A stretch of DNA of 35,348 nt from Cytophagaceae bacterium (GTDB lineage: Bacteria > Bacteroidota > Bacteroidia > Cytophagales > Spirosomataceae), in contig JAJAZB010000212.1 in NCBI GenBank assembly GCA_026785975.1, positions 1 to 35,348 of the forward strand, given 5' to 3'. Shown one piece after another: positions 15,761-24,119 of this stretch (positions are counted from its first letter, which is position 1; every line of letters starts with the position of its first letter). A program made the position numbers and the translations under genes. A model generated the notes under the pieces. That model saw nothing but the letters and a program-made list of their open reading frames with translations. It was not told where the DNA came from and searched no databases.

Positions 15761-15779
15761 TGATATCATTTTAATATCA
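15761..15779. promoter_or_regulatory. Candidate operator for the downstream ribbon-helix-helix protein
   Basis: TGATAT and ATATCA form inverted half-sites separated by 7 nt directly after the -7 box, at the expected transcription start. Arc-type repressors bind paired half-sites of this size, so autoregulation by the second gene of the operon is plausible. Confidence 0.45.
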
Positions 15780-15785
15780 TAAACC

Positions 15786-16634
15786 ATGAACGAACACATT
15801 GTAAAACCCCTATCCGGATTCCTTTTTTTGCTGCTCAGTGTGGTGCTCGTCGCCCTGGCCGTCCTGGGTGGTATTCTGTGGCATCCCCTGTTCTGGTTTC
15901 TCTTGTTCTTTGCTCTGTTTTTGTTGAGCGGCGTTTTTGTTTTAAACCCCAACGAAGCCAATCTACTGGTCTTTTTTGGGAAATACGTGGGCACAGTACG
16001 TGATTCCGGTTTTTTCTGGGCCAATCCATTTTACGTTAAAACCCAGATTTCGTTGAAAGCCCGGAATTTTGAAACCGACAAAATCAAGGTCAATGATAAA
16101 CTCGGCAACCCGATTATCATCGGCGCGGTGGTCGTTTGGAAAGTAGGCGACACTGCCAAAGCCCGCTTTGAAGTGGACAACTACGAACACTTCGTCAAGT
16201 TGCAATGCGACACGGCGGTGCGGCACCTGGCGGGCAGCTACTCCTACGACCATTTCGACGATGAAGAAAAGGAAATTACGCTCCGGTCAGGGGGAGATTT
16301 CATCAGCGGCGAACTGGAACGCGAACTCCGCGAACGGCTGGTGCGGGCGGGCGTCGAGATTTTTGAAGCCCGCATCACGCACCTCGTGTATGCCGAAGAA
16401 ATCGCCCACGCCATGCTCCAACGCCAGCAGGCCACGGCGATGGTTGCGGCCCGAACCAAGATTGTGGAAGGGGCTGTGGGCATGGTCGAGCTGGCCCTCA
16501 ACCGCCTCGCCGCCCACAACGTGGTGGAATTGGATGAAGACAAAAAAGCCGCGATGGTGAGCAACCTGATGGTGGTTTTGTGCTCAGACCGGTCTGTCAG
16601 CCCCGTAGTCAATACCGGAACTCTACACCAGTAA
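15786..16634 (+). CDS. SPFH/band 7 domain membrane protein
   Basis: A 282-residue protein with two hydrophobic segments near the N-terminus (about 9-31 and 33-52). An SPFH (stomatin/prohibitin/flotillin) domain follows, starting at VFVLNPNEANLLVFFGKYVGTVRDSG and running to about residue 200, then an Ala-rich helical segment (EEIAHAMLQRQQATAMVAARTKIVEGAV) typical of the coiled coil of these proteins. SPFH proteins form membrane-attached ring or cage assemblies that organise proteases or lipid domains. The ribbon-helix-helix gene follows after 2 nt. A NfeD-like or protease partner is absent from the window. The family is secure; the function here is unknown. Confidence 0.88.
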   Translation: MNEHIVKPLSGFLFLLLSVVLVALAVLGGILWHPLFWFLLFFALFLLSGVFVLNPNEANLLVFFGKYVGTVRDSGFFWANPFYVKTQISLKARNFETDKIKVNDKLGNPIIIGAVVVWKVGDTAKARFEVDNYEHFVKLQCDTAVRHLAGSYSYDHFDDEEKEITLRSGGDFISGELERELRERLVRAGVEIFEARITHLVYAEEIAHAMLQRQQATAMVAARTKIVEGAVGMVELALNRLAAHNVVELDEDKKAAMVSNLMVVLCSDRSVSPVVNTGTLHQ

Positions 16635-16636
16635 AT

Positions 16637-16813
16637 ATGGCAGCAGCGCCCAAAAAACCCTTCGCCCTGCGCCTCAGCCCCGAGTTGATGGAGGCACTCG
16701 AAAAATGGGCCGCCGACGAATTTCGCAGCGTCAATGGCCAAATCGAGTACCTCGTCAGCGAGGCGCTGAAAAAAGAGAAACGCTTGCCCAAAAAAGGGCC
16801 GGAGTCGGGCTAA
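16637..16813 (+). CDS. Arc-like ribbon-helix-helix DNA-binding protein
   Basis: A 58-residue protein. FALRLSPELMEALEKWAADE forms the beta strand and first helix, and SVNGQIEYLVSEALKKE the second helix, of an Arc/MetJ ribbon-helix-helix fold. These proteins bind DNA as dimers through the paired strands. The start at 16637 lies 2 nt after the SPFH stop, so the pair is co-translated. No toxin-like partner is present, which argues against a toxin-antitoxin unit. It may repress its own operon through the dyad at 15761. A perfect terminator follows 76 nt downstream. Confidence 0.85.
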   Translation: MAAAPKKPFALRLSPELMEALEKWAADEFRSVNGQIEYLVSEALKKEKRLPKKGPESG

Positions 16814-16888
16814 GGACGGACGGACAACTTCGCGTACGTTGGCGAAGAAGTAACTTTCCCCGATTCGACTATTTCTGTACTTTCTCAG

Positions 16889-16915
16889 GCCAGCACGTTC
16901 ACGTGCTGGCTTTTT
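16889..16915 (+). terminator. Rho-independent terminator of the SPFH-RHH operon
   Basis: A 9-bp perfect stem GCCAGCACG / CGTGCTGGC with loop TTCA is followed by TTTTT on the plus strand. Confidence 0.9.
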
Positions 16916-17022
16916 AGTGCCCTTCCGTTGTTACAATTCAAGTCGAAAAATACACAGTTGAGGTTGCCAAAATCCCAATCCTCAAATTTCAGTATTTTGC
17001 CTGTCTATCCCTGCGATGATCT

Positions 17023-17051
17023 TTGTTAAGTATTTTATTGAGGTACATTTA
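17023..17051 (+). promoter_or_regulatory. Probable promoter of the four-repeat protein gene
   Basis: TTG (17023-17025), an 18-nt spacer and TACATTTA (17044-17051), one mismatch from TAnnTTTG, 28 nt upstream of the ATG. Confidence 0.45.
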
Positions 17052-17079
17052 CAAGGACAACCTATTATAAATCAATACC

Positions 17080-18756
17080 ATGAAAAAATCAGCACTCTTA
17101 GGGCTGGCGGTTCTATTCTGCTGGTTCGCCCAAGCCCAAAACGATCCGCTGGCCGGGGTCGCGGCACAACTCCAGCCCGTCAAAGCGGCCAAAAACCAAT
17201 ACGTCCAGAAAATAGAAACCGCCCAACCCGCGTACCGGGCCACGTTTACAGTAACCCGCACCGATGATAAAGGCAAAGGCAGCGAAGAGTCGTACATGCT
17301 GAATCTGGCCGATCTTGATGCCTCGACGGTGGCGTATAAAGTGGAACGGGACGTCATCGCGGTGATGGCCGACACCAAACAGCACCGCAAGTTTATTCGC
17401 TACACCGAAGACGGGGAGTGGAAGAACCTGACCGACCGCCTGAAACTATATGCGGACAATCCAGACATTGCCAAAGCACTCGTCGAGGCGTTAAAAAAAG
17501 CCGTCGGAATGGCCGAAAAAGCGTACACCATCACCAAGACGCCCGACACAATGGATGGCCTGCGGGGGTGGTTGAAAACAGCCATTAGCAGCGAAACCAT
17601 CGGATCGGATAAGTACGAACAAACTTTAGTATTCGACGCGGAAAATCCCTTGCGGGCAATCTTCCGGAAAAGCGAGGTTGGGTCAAAAGGAGCCGCCAAT
17701 CAGGAAATGTTCTCGTTTAATATCGGGGACTTGGGCCTGGAGGGTTTGCAGATTGAAGCTCGGGGTAGTCGCTTTGAATTGAAACTACAAGTTCAACAAA
17801 AACAAAAGTTGATCAGCCACGCGAAAGACGGGAAACTGGATAATCTGGTCGAGTCTTTAGAAATTGTCAGTGCCGATGCCGACCGGATCCGTGACCTCGC
17901 CAGCGCCTGGCGCAAACTGATTCCCCAGGCCATCAAACAACTCGAAGCCCGTCGGCCCGTTTTTACGACCATGGCCCTTGCCCAGAAATTCATGGAAGCC
18001 AGCATTCAAACCGCCAAGACCAACGACCGCACGATTGAACAAACCTTAAAAGCAGATTGCATCTGCACCTACACCCGGCGGGAAACCAACAATAAAAACA
18101 ACGTCGAGGAAGTGTACGAATTCAACCTGGCCGACTTGGCCGAGAAGGGTATCAAACTGAGTGTCGACAAGGAATTGTACACCATCGACCTGAAAACCCG
18201 GGACAAGGGCCGGTACATCGGCTACCTCAAAAATGGCGTTCGCCAGAACTACGTATCCGAAATCGAGTTGGCCGCCGACAACCTGGAAACCGTCCGGTTT
18301 ATGGCTCCGGCGTTTGAGAAAGCGATTCTGGCCTGCGCCCAGGCCCGAAAAAGTCCCGTGCCGACCGGTAGCCAGCAGGCCCGGCTCGACTGGATTACTC
18401 AACAACTTTCGGGTGGCGAGAGTCAAAAAGAATCGGTCAGTCAGCGGTTGGCGGCTGATCAGGGCACGTGCGACTTGAAACTGATCGTTGCCGAAAGTGG
18501 CCGCAAACCCGTCGAAATGGTGTACGATCTGGCGCTGAAAAGCCTGAATGCTGATGCGACCATTTTTGATGTCGATGGCAAAAACGTGTACGTCAATCTG
18601 GTGACGAAAGGCAAAGAAAAGCTGATTAAGACTCAAAAAGACGGCAAGCCTTCCAACTACGTACACACCGTTCAGGTGCAGGTCGATGACATCGAAAAAG
18701 CCCGAAACCTGGCCGAAGCCTTCAAGCAATTAATCAAAAATTGCGGCTCGAATTAA
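17080..18756 (+). CDS. Exported protein with four tandem copies of an unnamed domain
   Basis: A 558-residue protein not recognised as a named family. A signal peptide (MKKSALLGLAVLFCWFAQAQ) is followed by four degenerate repeats of about 125-135 residues, near 24-149, 157-292, 297-424 and 432-556. Each has the same order: a helical start, a strand ending in a [YF]xxNLADL-like motif (LNLADL 74-79, FNIGDL 213-218, FNLADL 348-353, YDLALKSL 482-489), a hydrophobic strand pair, a K-x-I-x-DG-x-x-NYV turn, and a final helix like ADNLETVRFMAPAFEKAI. It is predicted to be periplasmic or surface-exposed, with no anchor or sorting tail. It stands alone with its own promoter. The repeats may be a ligand-binding beta scaffold; no function can be given. 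Confidence 0.82.
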   Translation: MKKSALLGLAVLFCWFAQAQNDPLAGVAAQLQPVKAAKNQYVQKIETAQPAYRATFTVTRTDDKGKGSEESYMLNLADLDASTVAYKVERDVIAVMADTKQHRKFIRYTEDGEWKNLTDRLKLYADNPDIAKALVEALKKAVGMAEKAYTITKTPDTMDGLRGWLKTAISSETIGSDKYEQTLVFDAENPLRAIFRKSEVGSKGAANQEMFSFNIGDLGLEGLQIEARGSRFELKLQVQQKQKLISHAKDGKLDNLVESLEIVSADADRIRDLASAWRKLIPQAIKQLEARRPVFTTMALAQKFMEASIQTAKTNDRTIEQTLKADCICTYTRRETNNKNNVEEVYEFNLADLAEKGIKLSVDKELYTIDLKTRDKGRYIGYLKNGVRQNYVSEIELAADNLETVRFMAPAFEKAILACAQARKSPVPTGSQQARLDWITQQLSGGESQKESVSQRLAADQGTCDLKLIVAESGRKPVEMVYDLALKSLNADATIFDVDGKNVYVNLVTKGKEKLIKTQKDGKPSNYVHTVQVQVDDIEKARNLAEAFKQLIKNCGSN

Positions 18757-18763
18757 ATGTTTC

Positions 18764-18868
18764 TTGTCATCCTGAGGTACGAAGGATCTGGTTAGGCGTG
18801 TCAGTAAAGTTGGTGATAGTTAACTACTCGACAGTTCAACCCAGATCCTTCGTTCCTCGGGATGACAA
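18764..18868. repeat. Inverted repeat of the TCATCCTGAGG family
   Basis: Arms 18764-18791 (TTGTCATCCTGAGGTACGAA then GGATCTGG) and 18841-18868 match as inverse complements at 26 of 28 positions around a 49-nt loop. The word family is a known dispersed bacterial repeat. It lies between two convergent genes and can act as a shared terminator. Confidence 0.85.
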
Positions 18869-18878
18869 TTTTTCACAA

Positions 18879-20153
18879 TCAACTTTCCTTCTTCGCCTTT
18901 GCTTCTTTTGCAATCTCGTCGTCCAACCAACCTTCCGTATCGGAATCCGGGGGGCGGAGCAGCGGTTCGGCCAGCCAGTTCGGGAAAATCTGGTAGTGCT
19001 TTTCGCGGACCAATTCGACCAACGCCGACCGGAGTTCGTCGATGTTTTGCTTGTACTCCGCCGAGATAAACACGGCCTTCGGCTTCTTGCTGTCGAGGTA
19101 CGTATTTTTCAGAAAATCGAGCACGGGAACCTGCTGCGCCTCGGCCTCAAACTGTTCGGCATCGCTGGGTTTATAGGCGTCTATTTTATTGAAAACCAGA
19201 ATGGTCGGCTTATCGGCGGCACCAATTTCGGTCAGCGTCGCGTTGACCACGTCCAGTTGTTCTTCAAAACCCGGATGCGCTACATCGACCACGTGGAGTA
19301 GAATATCGGCCTCGCGCACTTCATCGAGCGTCGATTTAAACGACTCGATCAACATCGTGGGCAGTTTTCGGATAAACCCGACCGTATCGGTGAGCAGAAA
19401 AGGAATCTGCTCGATGGTCACTTTGCGCACCGTTGAATCGACGGTCGCAAAGAGTTTATTTTCGGCGAAAACGTCCGCTTTGGCCAGCCGTTGCATCAGC
19501 GTCGATTTGCCCACGTTGGTGTAGCCCACGAGCGCCACGCGCACCATGCGGTCGCGGTTTTTGCGCTGCGTCACCGCCTGACGGTCAATTTTCTCGAGTT
19601 TCTCCTTTAAAAACGTAATTCGGTCGTTGGCAATCCGGCGGTCCGTTTCGAGTTCTTTCTCCCCCGGACCGCGCATCCCGACGCCCCCGCGCTGGCGGCT
19701 CAAGTGGGTCCACATCCGGGTAAGGCGGGGCAAAATGTACTGTTGCTGGGCCAGTTCCACCTGCGTTCGGGCCTGCACAGACTGCGCCCGTTGGGCAAAA
19801 ATGTTGAGAATCAGCAGGCTACGGTCGATGATTTTTACTTCCTTATTTCGTTCCTCAAACGCCGATTCCATGTTGCGAATCTGACGGGCCGACAATTCAT
19901 CGTCGCAAATAATCAAGTCGGCATCCTGGTCGATGACGTAAGCCACGAGGTCTTCAAAGCGACCTTTGCCAAAATAGGTACTCAGATCCGGCCGCTCCAG
20001 GCGCTGGGTAAATCGCTTGATGCTGCGTACGCCGGAGGTTTCGGCGAGAAATTCAAGTTCGTCGAGGTACTCCGTGGTCTTCTCTTCCGACTGCCGGGGC
20101 GTCGTCAGCGCCACGAGTACGGCGGTTTCGATTTGTTTTTCGGTGCTGTTCAA
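18879..20153 (-). CDS. hflX: GTPase HflX
   Basis: A 424-residue ribosome-associated GTPase that splits stalled or stressed ribosomes. The N-terminal HflX domain (about 1-165) includes KRFTQRLERPDLSTYFGKGRFEDL and ERNKEVKIIDRSLLILNIFAQRAQS. A coiled linker with RGGVGMRGPGEKELETDRR follows. The G domain has G1 GYTNVGKST, G3 DTVGFIRKLP and G4 NKIDAY. The C-terminus is short and charged. Length and motif order are normal. It is divergent from zapA, with a large hairpin between the two start codons. Confidence 0.96.
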   Translation of the reverse strand: MNSTEKQIETAVLVALTTPRQSEEKTTEYLDELEFLAETSGVRSIKRFTQRLERPDLSTYFGKGRFEDLVAYVIDQDADLIICDDELSARQIRNMESAFEERNKEVKIIDRSLLILNIFAQRAQSVQARTQVELAQQQYILPRLTRMWTHLSRQRGGVGMRGPGEKELETDRRIANDRITFLKEKLEKIDRQAVTQRKNRDRMVRVALVGYTNVGKSTLMQRLAKADVFAENKLFATVDSTVRKVTIEQIPFLLTDTVGFIRKLPTMLIESFKSTLDEVREADILLHVVDVAHPGFEEQLDVVNATLTEIGAADKPTILVFNKIDAYKPSDAEQFEAEAQQVPVLDFLKNTYLDSKKPKAVFISAEYKQNIDELRSALVELVREKHYQIFPNWLAEPLLRPPDSDTEGWLDDEIAKEAKAKKES

Positions 20154-20174
20154 AATGGTCTTAAAATTGCTTGG

Positions 20175-20243
20175 AAGTTGAGAATTGAGAGTTAAAAATT
20201 GAAAATTCTTAGTACTGAATTTTCAATTTTTAACTCTCAACTT
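20175..20243. repeat. Hairpin of GTTGAAAATTGA-type words between divergent starts
   Basis: The left arm (20175-20208) and right arm (20217-20243) are inverse complements; the left arm has one extra 7-nt word (AATTGAG). It lies between the divergent hflX and zapA start codons, so it cannot be a terminator of either gene and would sit in a leader or promoter region. Confidence 0.85.
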
Positions 20244-20331
20244 TGGCAAAAAGTGCTCCATTCCGCCAAAAATTAAGTAAACTTGTTGCTTAACCACACC
20301 GATCAAAATCAAACAAATCACCACCCCAATC

Positions 20332-20559
20332 ATGCCGCTCGAACCTCACCGCTTCAATGTTCGCATTACCATTGGTTATCGTTGGTTTCAACTCAAAGTG
20401 CCCGCTTCCCGCGAAGCTCTGGTGCGCCAGGCCGCCGAATTGATCGACGAACGAATGCGCCGCTACAAAGACATTCCCGACATGGAAGAACGCCTCTCGC
20501 TGCTCCTCCTCGACACCACCCTGGCCGAAATCAAGCGCCAGGAGGAAGTGATGAGTTGA
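20332..20559 (+). CDS. zapA: Cell division protein ZapA
   Basis: A 75-residue small protein matching ZapA. An N-terminal beta hairpin (FNVRITIGYRWFQLKVPAS) is followed by EALVRQAAELIDERMRRYKDIP and a helix (ERLSLLLLDTTLAEIKRQEE) that forms the ZapA dimer and tetramer coiled coil. ZapA cross-links FtsZ filaments at the division ring. It is about 20 residues shorter than the typical bacterial protein, with a short C-terminal coil. Its stop lies inside the left arm of the next hairpin. Confidence 0.75.
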   Translation: MPLEPHRFNVRITIGYRWFQLKVPASREALVRQAAELIDERMRRYKDIPDMEERLSLLLLDTTLAEIKRQEEVMS

Positions 20560-20628
20560 AAATTGAAAGTTGAGAATTGAAAATTCAGGACTAAGAACTT
20601 TCAATTCTCGACTCTCAATTTTCAACTT
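20553..20628. repeat. Hairpin of GTTGAAAATTGA-type words between convergent genes
   Basis: Arms 20553-20586 and 20595-20628 pair with about five mismatches. Each is made of repeated GTTGA(A/G)AATTGA words. It includes the zapA stop codon and ends 8 nt before the ahcY stop, so it can serve both genes as a terminator. Confidence 0.8.
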
Positions 20629-20635
20629 TGAATTC

Positions 20636-21949
20636 TCAGTACCGGTACATTTCCGATTTGAACGGCCCCTGCGCCGTCACGCCGATATACTCGGCCTGCT
20701 CGCCGTCGAGTTTTTCCAACTTGGCGCCCACGTGGTCGAGGTGCAGGGCGGCTACTTTCTCGTCGAGGTGCTTGGGCAGCACGTACACTTTCTTTTCGTA
20801 GCGTTCCGGGTGGTTCCAGAGTTCAAGCTGGGCCAACGTTTGGTTGCTAAACGAGCACGACATCACGAACGAAGGGTGACCCATGGCGCAACCGAGGTTG
20901 ACCAAGCGGCCTTCAGCCAGCACGATGATTTCTTTCCCGTCAATTTCGTACAAATCCACCTGCGGCTTGATTTGCTGCTTGGTGCTACCGTAGGTCTCGT
21001 TGAGCCAGGCCATATCGATTTCATTGTCGAAGTGCCCGATATTGCACACCACGGCCTTGTCGCGCATGGCCTTGAAGTGGCGGTCGCGAATGATTTTGAC
21101 GTTGCCCGTAGCGGTTACAAACAGATTGGCGCGGGTAACGGCTTCGTCCATCGTGATGACTTCAAAACCGTCCATTGCCGCTTGCAGGGCGCAAATCGGG
21201 TCGATTTCGGTGACCAACACCCGGCAGCCCGCGCCGCGCAACGATTCAGCCGAACCCTTGCCCACGTCGCCGTACCCGGCCACTACAGCCACTTTTCCGG
21301 CCAGCATCAGGTCGGTGGCCCGACGAATGGCGTCGACCAGCGACTCGCGGCAACCGTATTTGTTATCAAATTTCGACTTCGTCACCGAGTCATTTACGTT
21401 GATGGCGGGCAAGTGCAGGGTGCCGTTTTTCATGCGTTCGTACAACCGGTGAACCCCCGTCGTGGTTTCTTCCGAAAGCCCTTTAATGCCCGCGATGAGT
21501 TCGGGGTACTGATCGAAAACCATGTTCGTCAAATCGCCGCCGTCGTCCAGAATCAGGTTGAGGGGCTGGCGGTCTTCGCCGAAAAAGAGCGTCTGCTCGA
21601 TGCACCAGTTGAATTCCTCCTCGTTCATGCCTTTCCAGGCAAACACTGGAATCCCGGCAGCAGCAATGGCCGCTGCGGCGTGGTCCTGGGTCGAGAAGAT
21701 GTTGCACGACGACCAGGTCACCTCGGCGCCCAGGGCGGTGAGGGTTTCGATGAGTACGGCCGTCTGGATGGTCATGTGCAAACACCCGGCGATGCGTGCC
21801 CCGGCGAGTGCCTGCTGCGGACCGTACTCGCGGCGGATGGCCATCAGGCCCGGCATTTCCGCCTCGGCGAGGCGAATTTCTTTGCGGCCCCATTCGGCCA
21901 GCGTAATGTCTTTTACCTTGTAGGGGAGGTACGTTTGGGTAGCTTCCAT
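20636..21949 (-). CDS. ahcY: Adenosylhomocysteinase
   Basis: A 437-residue NAD-dependent enzyme hydrolysing S-adenosylhomocysteine to adenosine and homocysteine. The Rossmann motif [20 protein letters not shown], the catalytic region [26 protein letters not shown], and the C-terminal lid with [19 protein letters not shown] and KSEMYRY are all present. The start at 21949 gives the usual N-terminus; a longer frame upstream has no homology. The gene has its own consensus promoter. It relieves product inhibition of SAM-dependent methyltransferases, which would include ArsM, but it is not linked to the arsenic operon. Confidence 0.97.
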   Translation of the reverse strand: MEATQTYLPYKVKDITLAEWGRKEIRLAEAEMPGLMAIRREYGPQQALAGARIAGCLHMTIQTAVLIETLTALGAEVTWSSCNIFSTQDHAAAAIAAAGIPVFAWKGMNEEEFNWCIEQTLFFGEDRQPLNLILDDGGDLTNMVFDQYPELIAGIKGLSEETTTGVHRLYERMKNGTLHLPAINVNDSVTKSKFDNKYGCRESLVDAIRRATDLMLAGKVAVVAGYGDVGKGSAESLRGAGCRVLVTEIDPICALQAAMDGFEVITMDEAVTRANLFVTATGNVKIIRDRHFKAMRDKAVVCNIGHFDNEIDMAWLNETYGSTKQQIKPQVDLYEIDGKEIIVLAEGRLVNLGCAMGHPSFVMSCSFSNQTLAQLELWNHPERYEKKVYVLPKHLDEKVAALHLDHVGAKLEKLDGEQAEYIGVTAQGPFKSEMYRY

Positions 21950-21975
21950 GAGTGTGTATGGTTCTGAAGAAAGTG

Positions 21976-22005
21976 CAAAAGTACGCGAAAAGAGGACGGG
22001 GGCAA
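21976..22005 (-). promoter_or_regulatory. Consensus promoter of ahcY
   Basis: On the minus strand, TTG (22005-22003), a 19-nt spacer and TACTTTTG (21983-21976) match the Bacteroidota consensus, 26 nt upstream of the ahcY ATG. The rest of the gap to 22228 shows no further clear signal. Confidence 0.8.
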
Positions 22006-22228
22006 AGCCGGTTTGAGAAGTTCCCCAGGTTGTGGTCGAGTCGGCATTTTTTTCCCCAATCAACCAGTCGTTCCGTATTGACTTACCTTGCAGGAAACTG
22101 GCACCACTTTTTCAGAATCAAAACCTTAGATGCGGCGATGAGTTCGGGTCTTCGGGTAGGATTTCAAAGATTTGTCCCCGTTCAATTCACTCCTTATTTG
22201 TCCGTGATTTTTACTTTCTACTCTTTCC

Positions 22229-24049
22229 ATGCAGATCCAAAAAACACGCCCGGCGCCTGTCGCTCAGGTAACGGGGATGGGTGCCATTGCCCACAGCGAT
22301 GGCGTTTTTTTTCGCGTTTGGGCACCTCACGCCGATAAAGTTTTTGTCATCGGTGATTTCAACGACTGGTCGCACGATGCCCACCCACTTCGGCACGAAG
22401 AAGGCGGCTACTGGGGTGGTCACGCGCCCGAGGCCAAACCCGGTGATGCCTACAAATACCGGTTGCTGACGCCCTACGGCGAACTTTTCCGCAACGACCC
22501 CTACGCCCGAGAACTGACCAATTCAATCGGGAATTCGCTCGTTGTCGATCCGGCTGATTTCGACTGGGAAACCGACACCGATTATCAAATGCCCTCCTGG
22601 AACCGGCTGGTCGTTTATGAACTGCACATCGGTACGTTCAACGCCAAAGAAAAAGACCAGCCGGGCGACTTTTACAGCGCCATCGAACGGCTCGACTACC
22701 TGCAAAAGCTGGGCATCAATGCCGTTGAAATTATGCCCATTGCCGAGTTTCCCGGTGATTTTTCCTGGGGTTATAATCCGGCGCACCCTTTCGCGGTGGA
22801 GTCGCGGTACGGCGGTGTCAAGGGCTTTAAAGAGTTTGTAAAAGCGGCCCACCTACGCGGCATCGCCGTGATTCTGGACGTCGTTTACAACCACTTTGGC
22901 CCAACCGACATGGATTTGTGGAAGTTTGATGGTTGGAGCGAAAACGATAAAGGGGGGATTTATTTCTACAACGATTGGCGCAGCACCACGCCCTGGGGCG
23001 ATACCCGGCCCGACTACGGTCGCTCCGAAGTGCAACAATACCTCCGCGATAATGCCCTGATGTGGATCGACGAGTATCACGTGGACGGCCTCCGAATGGA
23101 CATGGTGCCCTACATTCGGAATGTTCACGCCGATGAAAATCCCGATAACGATTTGGTTGAGGGGTCGAGGCTGATTCAGCGCATCAACTCGGAAATTCGG
23201 GAAAAATACCCCTGGAAATTCACCGTGGCCGAAGATTTACACAGCCTCGATCTGATTACGGCCAGCATCGAAGACGGTGGTTTGGGGTACAGCAGCCAGT
23301 GGGATGCCGATTTTGTGCATCCGATTCGTCAGGCATTGATTGCGCAACACGACGACGAACGCGACATGAATGCCGTGGCCAACGCGCTGCTGAGCACCTA
23401 CAACGGCGACGCGTTTCAGCGCGTGATTTACACCGAGTCGCACGACGAAGTGGCCAACGGGAAGTCGCGCGTGGCCGAGGAAATCGCCGATGGCGATGTC
23501 AATAATTATTTCTCGAAAAAACGCTCGACCCTGGGTATCGCCCTGGTACTGACCGCACCCGGTGTGCCGATGATTTTTCAGGGGCATGAATTGCTGGAAG
23601 ACAAGTGGTTTTCGGACACAGATCCCATTGATTGGAAGCGGTTTAAGGAATTCAGGGGGATCGTTAAACTTCACCGCGACCTGATTAGCCTGCGCCTCGA
23701 TCGCCAGGGATTTACCCGTGGGCTGACCGGACACAACACCGGTTTACTGACCATTGACAACGAACAAAAAGTGATTGCTTTTCACCGCTGGGGCGAATGC
23801 GGTCCCGGCGATAGTACGCTGGTGGTGCTGAATTTTTCCAACAACCCCATCGAAGATTATTACCTGCCCGTACCCACTGGGGGGCTGTGGCGGGTGCGGT
23901 TCAACAGCGATTGGGAAGGCTACGATCAGGAGTTTGCCAACGACCAAACCAGCCTGGATACCGAAGCCGAGCCTGCTGACGAGGGCTTCGTGGCGCGGGT
24001 CAGTGTGGCGGCGTACAGCGCGGTGGTGCTGTCGCAAGACCCGGCATAG
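22229..24049 (+). CDS. GH13 alpha-amylase-family protein, branching-enzyme-like
   Basis: A 606-residue cytoplasmic glycoside hydrolase. An N-terminal CBM48 (about 18-105; FFRVWAPHADKVFVIGDFNDW) precedes the GH13 barrel. The conserved regions are I DVVYNHFG (217-224), II VDGLRMD with nucleophile D291, III TVAED with acid/base E335, and IV TESHDE with D406. A C-terminal beta domain ends the protein. The CBM48 and the SHDEV signature resemble 1,4-alpha-glucan branching enzymes, while DVVYNHFGP resembles maltooligosyltrehalose trehalohydrolase. I favour a branching-type glucan enzyme, but specificity is not decided by sequence. No signal peptide and no other glycogen genes are nearby. Confidence 0.85.
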   Translation: MQIQKTRPAPVAQVTGMGAIAHSDGVFFRVWAPHADKVFVIGDFNDWSHDAHPLRHEEGGYWGGHAPEAKPGDAYKYRLLTPYGELFRNDPYARELTNSIGNSLVVDPADFDWETDTDYQMPSWNRLVVYELHIGTFNAKEKDQPGDFYSAIERLDYLQKLGINAVEIMPIAEFPGDFSWGYNPAHPFAVESRYGGVKGFKEFVKAAHLRGIAVILDVVYNHFGPTDMDLWKFDGWSENDKGGIYFYNDWRSTTPWGDTRPDYGRSEVQQYLRDNALMWIDEYHVDGLRMDMVPYIRNVHADENPDNDLVEGSRLIQRINSEIREKYPWKFTVAEDLHSLDLITASIEDGGLGYSSQWDADFVHPIRQALIAQHDDERDMNAVANALLSTYNGDAFQRVIYTESHDEVANGKSRVAEEIADGDVNNYFSKKRSTLGIALVLTAPGVPMIFQGHELLEDKWFSDTDPIDWKRFKEFRGIVKLHRDLISLRLDRQGFTRGLTGHNTGLLTIDNEQKVIAFHRWGECGPGDSTLVVLNFSNNPIEDYYLPVPTGGLWRVRFNSDWEGYDQEFANDQTSLDTEAEPADEGFVARVSVAAYSAVVLSQDPA

Positions 24050-24119
24050 TTTTTTAGCGTATAATCCACGTACCCGTTTTTAACCCAATTTTTTCATCCA
24101 ACCAACCCTTAAATCAGTT

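Noticed and set aside
16580-16636. N-terminal extension of the ribbon-helix-helix frame upstream of 16637
   Set aside because: It overlaps the SPFH coding end and has no homology; the ATG at 16637 lies 2 nt after the SPFH stop.
16637-16813. Ribbon-helix-helix gene as antitoxin of a toxin-antitoxin pair
   Set aside because: No toxin-like gene lies on either side; its partner is an SPFH membrane protein and a terminator follows.
20570-21967. A 465-residue plus-strand open frame
   Set aside because: It is the exact antisense shadow of ahcY, with Val/His/Gly-rich nonsense composition and no domain.
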